Source of the DNA: Janthinobacterium sp. UMAB-56
GTDB taxonomy: Bacteria > Pseudomonadota > Gammaproteobacteria > Burkholderiales > Burkholderiaceae_D
Length of the DNA stretch: 64,000 bases
Reading direction: 5' to 3'
Assembly (NCBI RefSeq): GCF_900095265.1
Contig: NZ_LT607670.1
Span: 124,001-188,000, forward strand
Below are positions 44,961 to 53,084 of the stretch, in pieces. Positions within the stretch are counted from its first letter, which is position 1. The number at the start of each line of letters is the position of its first letter. A program made the position numbers and the translations under genes. Below the pieces are notes generated by a model that saw nothing but the letters and a program-made list of their open reading frames with translations, made no database searches and had not been told where the DNA came from.

Positions 44961-47033
44961 TTACCACATGATGACGCGGTCTTTCGGTGGCAGATACATC
45001 TTGTCGCCCGGCTTCACGTCGAAGGCTTGGTAGAAGCCCGGCTGGTTGCGCATGGTGCCATTGGCGCGGAACTGGCCTGGCGAGTGCGGGTCCGTTTTCA
45101 GCAAGACCAGTTGCTGCGCTTCGCGCATCTTCATGCGCCACACCTGGGCAAAGCCGGCATAAAAGCGCTGCTCGCCAGTGAAACCGTCGATGACGGGGGC
45201 TTTCTTGCCATTGAGCGACAATTTATACGCTTTATAGGCAATCGCCACGCCGGAATTGTCGGCGATGTTCTCGCCCAGGGTCAGTTCGCCATTGACGAAG
45301 TGGCCCTTGACAGGGCTGAAGCTGTTGTACTGCGCCACCAGTTGCTTGGTTTTCTTGGCGAAGTTTTTATGGTCGGCCGTGGTCCACCAGTCGCGCAGAT
45401 TGCCGTCGCCGTCGTACTGGGCGCCCTGGTCGTCGAAACCGTGGCTGATTTCATGGCCGATCACGCCGCCGATGGCGCCATAGTTGACGGCGTCGTCCGC
45501 CTTGGCATCGAAGAACGGCGCTTGCAGGATGGCGGCCGGGAAGACGATTTCGTTCAGCTCAGGGTTGTAATAAGCGTTCACGGTCTGCGGCGTCATGCCC
45601 CACTCGTCGCGGTCGATGGGCTGGCCCAGCTTGTTCAATTCGCGGTTGTAGTTGAGCAGGTGCGAGCGCTGGATGTTGCCGATCAAATCATCGGGCGCCA
45701 CCGTCAGTCCCGAGTAATCGCGCCATTTGTTCGGATAGCCGATCTTGGTGGTGAACTTGGCCAGCTTGATCTGCGCCTGTTTCTTGGTGACAGGGCTCAT
45801 CCAGTCAAGCTTGTCGATGCTCTGCTTGTAGGCCGTCATCAAGTTTTTCACCAGCGCTTCCATGCGCACCTTGCGTTCGGCCGGGAAATATTGCTCGACG
45901 TACAGTTGGCCTACGGCTTCGCCCAGCGCGCCTTCGACGGCGCCCACGCCACGTTTCCAGCGCGGGCGCATTTCCGTCACGCCCGTCAGGGTGGTGCCAT
46001 AGAAGGCGAAGTTTTCATCGACATACGCTTTCGACAGGTAGCCGGCATTGGCGTGCAGCAAGTGCCACTGGAAGTACGCTTTCCATGTGTCCAGCGGCGT
46101 CTTGTTGGCGATCTCGGCGAAGCCTTTCAGGTAGCTGGGCTGGCTGACGATCACGTAACTGACCTTGCCGGCGATGCCAGTGTCCTTCAGGTAGCGGGCC
46201 CAGTCGTAGCCTGGCGCCACGGCGGCCAGTTTCGCCAGTTCCACCTTGTTATAGGTCTTGACGGGATCGCGGTTCTGCACATTGCTCCACTGCGCCTTGG
46301 CCAGCTCAGTTTCCAGCGCCAGGATGGCTTTTGCATTCGCGGCAGCGTTCGCATCGCCGGCCAAACTGAGCATTTTTTCCACGTGAGCCAGGTATTTGGC
46401 GCGCGTATCGGCCTTGCCTTCTTCCAGGTAGTAATCGCGGTCAGGCAAGCCCAGGCCGCTTTGTACGATGTCGGCCACGTATTTGGTGGAATCCTTGGCG
46501 TCCTGGTGGATGCCGAAGTCGTAAGGCGAAGTCACGCCCAGCTTGCTGAAGTGGGCAATCACGGCCGGCAACTCGGCCTTGTCCTGCAGCGCGGCGATCT
46601 TCGCCATCTCTGCGTTCAAGGGCGTCAGGCCCCGGCTTTCCAGCTTGGCTTCATCCATGAAACTGTTGTAGAAGTCACCGATTTTCTGCGCATTCGAGCC
46701 GGCCGCGCGGGCCTTGTCGGCGCTAGCGCCTTCGACGATGCCGCGCAGCTGTGTTTGCGTATCGTCAGCCAGCTTGGCAAAGCTGCCCCAGCTCGACTTG
46801 TCGGCGGGAATGACGGTTTCCGCCAGCCATTTGCCGTTCAGGTGCTGGAACAAATCGTCCTGTGCGCGCACGGCAGGATCGACGTATTCGATGGCGATAC
46901 CGGACGTCAGCGCCGCAGGCGCGGGAGCCGCAGTGGCGACGGCGGCTTTCTTGGCAGTATCGGCGGCGCCAGCCATGCCGGATACGCCGGCCAACAAACT
47001 CAGGGTCAATGCACTTAACAAATAACGATTCAC
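44961..47033 (-). CDS. M13-family zinc endopeptidase (PepO/neprilysin-like), copy 1
   Basis: 690 residues. Signal peptide (about 1-23, AGA/A), N-terminal helical lobe (YVDPAVRAQDDLFQHLNGKWL) and a catalytic lobe with zinc motif HEISH (527-531) and third ligand Glu588 in GENIAD. NAYYNPELNEIVFPAAIL is the substrate-binding stretch; ends in the conserved CxxW-like VIMW (here without the Cys). It cleaves short peptides in the periplasm. Paralogue of 47216-49309, same direction, each with its own terminator. Confidence 0.92.
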   Translation of the reverse strand: MNRYLLSALTLSLLAGVSGMAGAADTAKKAAVATAAPAPAALTSGIAIEYVDPAVRAQDDLFQHLNGKWLAETVIPADKSSWGSFAKLADDTQTQLRGIVEGASADKARAAGSNAQKIGDFYNSFMDEAKLESRGLTPLNAEMAKIAALQDKAELPAVIAHFSKLGVTSPYDFGIHQDAKDSTKYVADIVQSGLGLPDRDYYLEEGKADTRAKYLAHVEKMLSLAGDANAAANAKAILALETELAKAQWSNVQNRDPVKTYNKVELAKLAAVAPGYDWARYLKDTGIAGKVSYVIVSQPSYLKGFAEIANKTPLDTWKAYFQWHLLHANAGYLSKAYVDENFAFYGTTLTGVTEMRPRWKRGVGAVEGALGEAVGQLYVEQYFPAERKVRMEALVKNLMTAYKQSIDKLDWMSPVTKKQAQIKLAKFTTKIGYPNKWRDYSGLTVAPDDLIGNIQRSHLLNYNRELNKLGQPIDRDEWGMTPQTVNAYYNPELNEIVFPAAILQAPFFDAKADDAVNYGAIGGVIGHEISHGFDDQGAQYDGDGNLRDWWTTADHKNFAKKTKQLVAQYNSFSPVKGHFVNGELTLGENIADNSGVAIAYKAYKLSLNGKKAPVIDGFTGEQRFYAGFAQVWRMKMREAQQLVLLKTDPHSPGQFRANGTMRNQPGFYQAFDVKPGDKMYLPPKDRVIMW

Positions 47034-47151
47034 GGTTGTCCTCTATATTGTATTGTGTGAAATATAAGGGTCAGAAGGCCCAAGGCTTCTGGCCCGGTTT
47101 TTGACTGTAGCATACCGGCCGAAATGACAGAAAGAACTTTATCCGGAATGC

Positions 47152-47174
47152 AAAAAAGACCACGCGAAGTGGCC
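47152..47174 (-). terminator. Terminator after the second M13 peptidase gene
   Basis: In minus-strand RNA GGCCAC-loop-GUGGUC (one G-U pair) followed by six U residues, 42 bp after the stop at 47216. Confidence 0.8.
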
Positions 47175-47215
47175 TTTCCTGTTGCTGCAAGATTACGTTT
47201 TCATCACGCCAGGGC

Positions 47216-49309
47216 TTACCAGATGATCACGCGGTTTTCCGGGGCAACATACATCTTGTCGCCCGGTTTCACGCCAAACGCTTCGTAAAAGCCAGGCTGG
47301 TTGACCATGGTGCCATTCGCGCGGTACTGGCCCGGCGAATGCGGATCGGTCTTGATCTGCACGATCTGCTGCGCTTCGCGCATCTTGCTGCGCCATACCT
47401 GGCCAAAGCCCATGTAGAAGCGCTGGTCGCCTGTCAAGCCGTCGAGTACGGGTGCCGGCTTGCCGCCCAGCGAAATCTTGTACGCCTTGTACGCAATCGC
47501 CACGCCCGAGTTGTCGGCGATGTTCTCGCCCAGGGTCAGCGCGCCATTGACATGGTAGCCAGGCAGCGGGCTGTAGCCGTCGTACTGCTTGGTCAGCGCA
47601 TCGGCCTTGGCGGCGAAGTTCTTGCGGTCGGCCGGGGTCCACCAGTCGCGCAAGTTGCCGTCGCCATCGGACTGGCTGCCCTTGTCGTCGAAGCCGTGGC
47701 TGATTTCATGGCCGATGACGGCGCCGATGGCGCCATAGTTGACGGCGTCATCCGCATTGGCGTCAAAGAACGGCGGCTGCAGGATGGACGCGGGGAAGAC
47801 GATTTCATTCATCGTCGAGCTGTAATAGGCGTTCACCGTTTGCGGCGTCATGCCCCACTCTTCGCGGTTGATCGGCTTGCCGAGCTTGGCCACCTGGCGG
47901 GCGGAGCCAAAATTGGCGGCGCGCATCATGTTGCCCACCAGGTCGCCCTGGACGATTTGCAGCTTGGTGTAATCGCGCCACACATTCGGATAGGCGATCT
48001 TCGGCGTGAACTTGGCCAGCTTGGCTTGCGCTTCCTTCTTGGTTTCCGGACTCATCCAGTCCAGCGTGTCGATGCTGTCCTTGTAGGCCGCCAGCACGTT
48101 TTTCACCAGTTCCTGCATGCGCGCCTTGCGCTCTGCCGGGAAATATTGCGCAACATACAGTTTCCCGACGGCTTCGCCCAGCACGCCTTCGACGGCGCCC
48201 ACGCCACGCTTCCAGCGCGGCTGGTTTTCCTTCACGCCGCTCAGTACCGTGCCATAGAAGGCAAAGTTCTCATCGACGAAGTTCTTCGACAGGTAGCTGG
48301 CGTAGCTGCGCAGCAACTGCCATTCGAAGTATGCTTTCAGGGTGTCCAGGTCGGTGGCGGCCAGCACCTTGTTGTAGCCGGCCAGGTAGCTGGGCTGGTT
48401 GACGATGACGTAATCGACCTTGTTGGCGATGCCCAGCGCAGCCAGGCTGGACTTCAGGTCATAGCCGGGGGTCAGGTCGTTCAGCTTGCTGAGGTCGGTC
48501 TTGTTGTAGCGCTTCACCGGGTCACGGTTCTCGACTTTGGTCCATTGCACTTCGGCCAGAGCCGTTTCCAGGGCGACCACGGCCTTGGCGCGGGCGGCGG
48601 CGTTCTTGTCGCCGGCCATCGCCAGCATCTTTTCCACGTGCGCCTGGTATTTTTCCTTGACGCCAGCCTGCTTGGCTTCCAGGTAGTAGTCGCGGTCTGG
48701 CATGCCCAGGCCGCTTTGGCTGACATACGCCGCATATTTCGTCGAGGCACGCGCATCCTGGCCCACGTAGACGGCGTACGGGGTCGACACGCCCGTCTGG
48801 CTCAGGTGGGCGATCAGGGCTGGCACGCCCTTCTTGTCGCGCAGCGAGCGGATGCGGTTCAGTTCACCGGCCAGTGGCTTCGTGCCCAGCGCATCGAGCT
48901 TGGCTTCATCCATGTAGCTGGCATACAGGTCGGCGATTTTCTGCGCTTCGGAACCGGCCTTCTTATTTTTGTCCTGTTGCGTGGCTTCGATGATGCCGCG
49001 CAACTGTGGCGTGGTGTCATCGCGCAGCTTGGCGAACGAGCCCCAGCTCGACTTGTCGGCAGGGATCTCGGCCGTGGCCAGCCACTTGCCATTCAAATGG
49101 GTAAAGAAATCGTCTTGCACGCGCACGGCGGGGTCGATGTATTGCACATCAATGCCGGAAACGACACCGGCGGCGGCAGGCGCGGAAGGTGCGACACTGG
49201 GCGCCACGGTCGGCGCGGCCACGGCGGATGTGCTGGAGGCCGGTTCGGCGGCATGGGCAAACGCAGCCAACAGGGTCAGGGTCAGACTGCTTAAGAGATA
49301 GCGATTCAC
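47216..49309 (-). CDS. M13-family zinc endopeptidase (PepO/neprilysin-like), copy 2
   Basis: 697 residues with the same layout as copy 1: signal peptide, an Ala/Val/Pro-rich linker longer than in copy 1 (about 20-48), helical lobe, HEISH at 534-538, Glu in GENIAD, end VIIW. Overall similarity is high, with differences in the inserted linker and in the AVYVGQDAR region. Tandem duplication is the simplest origin. Both lack the final cysteine seen in some eukaryotic relatives. Confidence 0.92.
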   Translation of the reverse strand: MNRYLLSSLTLTLLAAFAHAAEPASSTSAVAAPTVAPSVAPSAPAAAGVVSGIDVQYIDPAVRVQDDFFTHLNGKWLATAEIPADKSSWGSFAKLRDDTTPQLRGIIEATQQDKNKKAGSEAQKIADLYASYMDEAKLDALGTKPLAGELNRIRSLRDKKGVPALIAHLSQTGVSTPYAVYVGQDARASTKYAAYVSQSGLGMPDRDYYLEAKQAGVKEKYQAHVEKMLAMAGDKNAAARAKAVVALETALAEVQWTKVENRDPVKRYNKTDLSKLNDLTPGYDLKSSLAALGIANKVDYVIVNQPSYLAGYNKVLAATDLDTLKAYFEWQLLRSYASYLSKNFVDENFAFYGTVLSGVKENQPRWKRGVGAVEGVLGEAVGKLYVAQYFPAERKARMQELVKNVLAAYKDSIDTLDWMSPETKKEAQAKLAKFTPKIAYPNVWRDYTKLQIVQGDLVGNMMRAANFGSARQVAKLGKPINREEWGMTPQTVNAYYSSTMNEIVFPASILQPPFFDANADDAVNYGAIGAVIGHEISHGFDDKGSQSDGDGNLRDWWTPADRKNFAAKADALTKQYDGYSPLPGYHVNGALTLGENIADNSGVAIAYKAYKISLGGKPAPVLDGLTGDQRFYMGFGQVWRSKMREAQQIVQIKTDPHSPGQYRANGTMVNQPGFYEAFGVKPGDKMYVAPENRVIIW

Positions 49310-49528
49310 GGATTGTCCTTATGGGGCATGTCAAAAAGACCGGGCGCAGAGCTGCGGGCGGATAGCCTGCCGCGCCAGGCGCTGCAGGAATGTAGCACGT
49401 GACCATGCCCTTTGGCCATCCTTGCCCCCGGACTGCTGCGCAATTGCCGCTCAGTTCGACCAGGCTCAAGGGGCTTTCATTGTCCGGGCCGGCGAGCATG
49501 GCGTGGCTCGGAAAAGCGCATGGCGCGT

Positions 49529-49750
49529 TTATCCATATAAATAGAGCAGGTCGTCGATCAGCTCCAGCTCCTGTTGCGTGAACTGCGTGTTGTTGAACTG
49601 CCCGATGCCTTCGAGCACACCCCTAATCGGCACTTGCCGTGACGGATCCTGAACGATGTCGGTCAGCAGATCGACGTCAGGATGCCGCCCTTTCAGATAC
49701 TTTTCAATCAGCACTTTGAGTGAGACACGTGCCTGTAAATCAGTTAACAT
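49529..49750 (-). CDS. Small acidic/amphipathic protein of unknown function
   Basis: 73 residues from ATG 49750: helical, with leucine-rich amphipathic pattern (LQARVSLKVLIEKYLKGRHP, LTDIVQDPSRQVPIRGVLEGIG, QELELIDDLLYLYG). No recognised family. No Shine-Dalgarno; seven A residues precede the ATG, in the arm of a long leader hairpin. A longer frame to 49885 reads through a terminator and is rejected. Confidence 0.55.
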   Translation of the reverse strand: MLTDLQARVSLKVLIEKYLKGRHPDVDLLTDIVQDPSRQVPIRGVLEGIGQFNNTQFTQQELELIDDLLYLYG

Positions 49751-49815
49751 TTTTTTTATCTGCGGGGAAAGAAGAAGTTCCAGTCTAAATGAGACTGAGC
49801 CCGCAGATAAAAAAA
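49751..49815 (-). promoter_or_regulatory. 16-bp inverted repeat with internal hairpin in the small-protein leader
   Basis: Arms 49800-49815 and 49751-49766 (CCCGCAGATAAAAAAA / TTTTTTTATCTGCGGG on the plus strand) are perfect complements around a 33-nt loop holding CAGTCT...AGACTG. The second arm ends at the start codon, so pairing would block translation initiation; the first arm is also the U-tract of an upstream terminator. Confidence 0.65.
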
Positions 49816-49837
49816 GCCTGCGTCCGCAGACGCAGGC
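49809..49837 (-). terminator. Intrinsic terminator upstream of the small-protein leader
   Basis: GCCTGCGTC-TGCG-GACGCAGGC followed by seven U residues in minus-strand RNA. No minus-strand gene ends here, so it either ends an unannotated short RNA transcribed from 49838-50118 or acts as an attenuator for the small protein gene. Confidence 0.75.
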
Positions 49838-50118
49838 AAAACCACTTCGGGTCGAGAATGCGAATCCACTATAGGGCCGTCGCACACGCTTTTTTTCGAC
49901 TCTTACAAATGCTTACTCCCCTCAAGATGAACTATACATCGCATACAAAGCGGCAACATATGGCAAGCTGCAAGCCCCATTTTCGCGCGTAGACTGGCCC
50001 CGGACACGCTTTTTCCACGGCCGGCCCACGTCGGCAGAGATTCAGGTCTATACTTTCAACAAAGCGCCGCTCCACGGGGACTGGCGCTTGTGCAAGAGAC
50101 GCTAGCTGCAAAGGTGCA

Positions 50119-51573
50119 ATGATGGGCAAACTCAAAAATACCGGCTTGATCGGCCTTGGCGTGGTGGCCGGCGTCGCCGTGTCGCTGCAATTTTCAGCCA
50201 TGGCGCAAAGAACCGTCGAGCCGCCCCTGCCGCTGGAAGAGCTGCGCCAGCTGGCCGATGTGTTTGGCCTGATCAAGTCCGATTACGTGGAACCCGTGGA
50301 AGACAAGAAACTGCTGGAAGATGCCATTTCCGGCATGGTCGCCTCGCTCGACCCCCATTCAGCCTACCTGGACAAGAAAGCCTACGCCGAGCTGCGTGAA
50401 GGCTCAGAAGGCAAGTTCGTCGGCCTGGGCATTGAAATTGGCCTGAGCGAAGACGGCTACATCAAGATCGTCTCGCCCATCGAGGATTCGCCCGCCTACC
50501 GTGCCGGCATCAAGGCCGGCGATTTGATCACCCGTCTCGATGGCCAGCCCGTGAAAGGCGTCAGCCTGGATGACAACGTCAAGCGCATGCGCGGCGAACC
50601 GGGCACCAAGGTGTCGCTGACCATTGCCCGCAAGGATGAACCGCAGCCGCTGGCCTTCACCATCACGCGCGAGGAAATCCATCAAAAGAGCGTGAAGGCC
50701 AAGATGGTCGAGCCGGGCTACGCCTGGCTGCGCGTGTCGCAATTCCAGGAACCGACCGTCGACGACATGGCCGCGCAGATCACGGCCCTGTACCAGCAAG
50801 ACCCGCACCTCAAGGGCATGGTGCTGGACCTGCGCAACGATCCGGGCGGCGTGCTGCAGGGCGCCATCGGCGTCTCGGCCGCCTTCCTGCCGAAGGACGC
50901 GGCCATCGTCTCGACGAATGGCCAGTTGCCGGACTCGAAACAGGTGTTCTACGGCCGCGCCGAATACTATACTTTCCGCTCGGAAGGCGATGCGCTGGCG
51001 AAATTGCCGGCGGCCATCAAGAAAGTGCCGCTGGTGGTGCTGGTCAATACGGGTTCGGCCTCGGCTTCGGAAATCGTCGCCGGCGCCCTGCAAGACTACA
51101 AGCGCGCCACCATCATCGGCACGCAAACCTTCGGCAAGGGTTCCGTGCAAACCATCCGCCAACTGACGGCCGACACGGCCGTCAAGCTGACGACGGCCCG
51201 CTACTACACGCCGAATGGCCGCTCGATCCAGGCCAAGGGCATCATGCCCGACCTGCTGGTCGATGAAAATGCGGACGGCGACGGCTTGAACGGCTTGCGC
51301 ATCCGCGAAGCGGACCTCTCCAAACACCTGAGCAACGACCGCGACCAAGGCAGCGCCAACAACGGCGCCAAGGCCGCGCCCGTCAACGACGAGATGGAAG
51401 AGCAATTGCGCATCATCGCCCTGGAAAAGACCCGCAAACCGCTGGAATTTGGCAGCAAGGACGATTTCCAGCTGCGCCAGGCGCTGAACCACCTGAAGGG
51501 TTTGCCGGTGCAACTGGCCAAGGTCGTACCGGTCGTGGTGCAGGCCGACGTCAAGCAAGAGCAAAAGAAATAA
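50119..51573 (+). CDS. S41-family C-terminal processing protease (CtpA-like)
   Basis: 484 residues. N-terminal signal/anchor (about 5-29), PDZ domain (about 98-180, GLGIEIGLSEDGYIKIVSPIEDSPAYRAGIKAGD) and S41 core. Catalytic Ser315 in GSASASE and Lys340 in FGKGSVQT are 25 residues apart as in Tsp/CtpA. A low-complexity region precedes the end. It trims periplasmic proteins at their C-termini. Starts at ATG 50119 or 50122. Core gene in many proteobacteria. Confidence 0.94.
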   Translation: MMGKLKNTGLIGLGVVAGVAVSLQFSAMAQRTVEPPLPLEELRQLADVFGLIKSDYVEPVEDKKLLEDAISGMVASLDPHSAYLDKKAYAELREGSEGKFVGLGIEIGLSEDGYIKIVSPIEDSPAYRAGIKAGDLITRLDGQPVKGVSLDDNVKRMRGEPGTKVSLTIARKDEPQPLAFTITREEIHQKSVKAKMVEPGYAWLRVSQFQEPTVDDMAAQITALYQQDPHLKGMVLDLRNDPGGVLQGAIGVSAAFLPKDAAIVSTNGQLPDSKQVFYGRAEYYTFRSEGDALAKLPAAIKKVPLVVLVNTGSASASEIVAGALQDYKRATIIGTQTFGKGSVQTIRQLTADTAVKLTTARYYTPNGRSIQAKGIMPDLLVDENADGDGLNGLRIREADLSKHLSNDRDQGSANNGAKAAPVNDEMEEQLRIIALEKTRKPLEFGSKDDFQLRQALNHLKGLPVQLAKVVPVVVQADVKQEQKK

Positions 51574-51712
51574 GCGACACCGCCAACGGGGGGCGCTATG
51601 CCCCCCGGCAAGCCTCCGGGCGACAAAAATCAAGCTTGCGCCACACTTCCCCCTCCGCCGCAACACGAAACTCTCTAAAGTCGAGCCCGTTTGTGTAAAA
51701 TTTGCTTCACTT

Positions 51713-51729
51713 ATCGGCATCGCGCCGAT
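51713..51729. promoter_or_regulatory. Palindrome upstream of the KASIII-like gene
   Basis: ATCGGC-ATCGC-GCCGAT, perfect 6-bp arms, 22 bp before ATG 51752 and downstream of a TAAAAT -10-like word. It may be an operator or a leader hairpin. Confidence 0.4.
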
Positions 51730-51751
51730 TGCCAAATTTGAAAGCATAACC

Positions 51752-52873
51752 ATGAAACAAGTCGTCATCAGCGGTACCGGACTGTACACGCCGCCCTTTT
51801 CGATCTCCAACGAAGAGCTGGTCATCTGCTTCAATGCCTACGCGGAAAAATTCAATGCCGACAACGCCGACGCGATCGCTGCGGGCGAGGTGACGGCGCT
51901 GGACCTGTCGAGCGTGGCCTTCATCGAAAAGGCGTCCGGCATCAAGTCGCGCTTCGTGATGGAAAAGGAAGGCATCCTCGATCCGGCGCGCATGGTCTCG
52001 CGCATCCCGGAACGGGGTGATGACGAACTGTCCTTGCAGGCGGAAATGGCTGTCGCCGCCGCGCGCGATGCGCTGGCGCGCGCCGGCCGCACGCCGGCAG
52101 ACATCGACATGGTACTGGTGGCCTGCAGCAACATGCAGCGCGCCTACCCGGCCATGGCCGTGGAGGTGCAGGATGCACTGGGCATCGACGGCTATGGTTT
52201 TGACATGAACGTGGCGTGTTCATCCGCCACCTTCGGCATCCAGCAAGCCGTGGCCGCCGTGCAAAGCGGCCAGGCGCGCGCCGTGCTGGTCTTGAATCCC
52301 GAAATCACCAGCGGCCACCTGAACTGGCGCGACCGCGACAGCCATTTTATTTTCGGCGACGCCTGCACGGCCATCATCGTCGAAGCGAAAGACTCGGCTG
52401 TGTCCAAGCACCAATTCGAAATCATCGGCACGGAACTGAAGACGCGCTTCTCGAATGCGATTCGCAACAATTTCGGCTTCCTCAACCGTTTTGACGAGTC
52501 CGGCGTGGGCAAGGCCGACAAGCTGTTCCGACAGCAAGGCCGCAAGGTTTTCAAGGAAGTGTGCCCGATGGCCGCCGAGATGATCAAGGCGACCCTGGCC
52601 AAGGCCGGCGTGGAAGTGGCGCAAGTGAGCCGCTACTGGCTGCACCAGGCCAACCTGAACATGAACTTGCTGATCGCGCGCCTGATCCTGGGCCGCGATG
52701 CGCAAGAGAACGAAGCGCCCGTCATCCTCGACACTTACGCCAACACCTCGTCGGCCGGTTCCATCATCGCTTTCCATAAATATCAGGATGACATGGCGGC
52801 AGGCAGCACCGGCGTCATCTGCTCGTTCGGCGCCGGCTATTCCATCGGCTGCGTGGTCGTGCGCAAGGTGTAA
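51752..52873 (+). CDS. Beta-ketoacyl-ACP synthase III-like (KASIII/FabH2-type)
   Basis: 373 residues, longer than typical FabH (about 320). Thiolase fold with active-site Cys156 in NVACSSATF, catalytic His in WLHQANLNMN and Asn in DTYANTSSAGS. GLYTPPFSISNEELV at the start and an insertion (AYAEKFNADNADAIAAGEVTAL) match the Pseudomonas FabH2/PA3286-type enzymes that condense medium-chain acyl-CoA from beta-oxidation with malonyl-ACP. Monocistronic, upstream of the antiporter. Confidence 0.85.
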   Translation: MKQVVISGTGLYTPPFSISNEELVICFNAYAEKFNADNADAIAAGEVTALDLSSVAFIEKASGIKSRFVMEKEGILDPARMVSRIPERGDDELSLQAEMAVAAARDALARAGRTPADIDMVLVACSNMQRAYPAMAVEVQDALGIDGYGFDMNVACSSATFGIQQAVAAVQSGQARAVLVLNPEITSGHLNWRDRDSHFIFGDACTAIIVEAKDSAVSKHQFEIIGTELKTRFSNAIRNNFGFLNRFDESGVGKADKLFRQQGRKVFKEVCPMAAEMIKATLAKAGVEVAQVSRYWLHQANLNMNLLIARLILGRDAQENEAPVILDTYANTSSAGSIIAFHKYQDDMAAGSTGVICSFGAGYSIGCVVVRKV

Positions 52874-52985
52874 GCGTTTTGGGACGGGAGGCGCCTGATT
52901 GCCCCAATTAGACGCAGATCGCGGTGGATGGCATGCGTTCGTAGCCATCTGGACGAAGATATAGCGTAAATTTTTTGTAAAAAAA

Positions 52986-53007
52986 GCGGCAGGAAAATTC
53001 CAGCCGC
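52986..53007. terminator. Hairpin after the KASIII-like gene
   Basis: GCGGC-a-GGAA-aa-TTCC-a-GCCGC. Preceded by A7 (a U-tract for the minus strand) and followed by AGCTTTG on the plus strand. More convincing as a minus-strand terminator, though no minus-strand gene ends here. Confidence 0.45.
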
Positions 53008-53084
53008 AGCTTTGTTGCGTTTATACTCAATCGCTGAACCCCCTCTTTTTCCATCCGCACGTCCCTGTAAGGAACCCACCACGC

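Noticed and set aside
45027-49294. Two plus-strand frames of about 650 codons
   Set aside because: Antisense shadows of the two M13 peptidases; their similarity to each other only mirrors the duplication.
49838-50118. Small minus-strand protein upstream of the terminator
   Set aside because: The open frame there lacks a ribosome site and protein-like composition; a non-coding transcript is more plausible.
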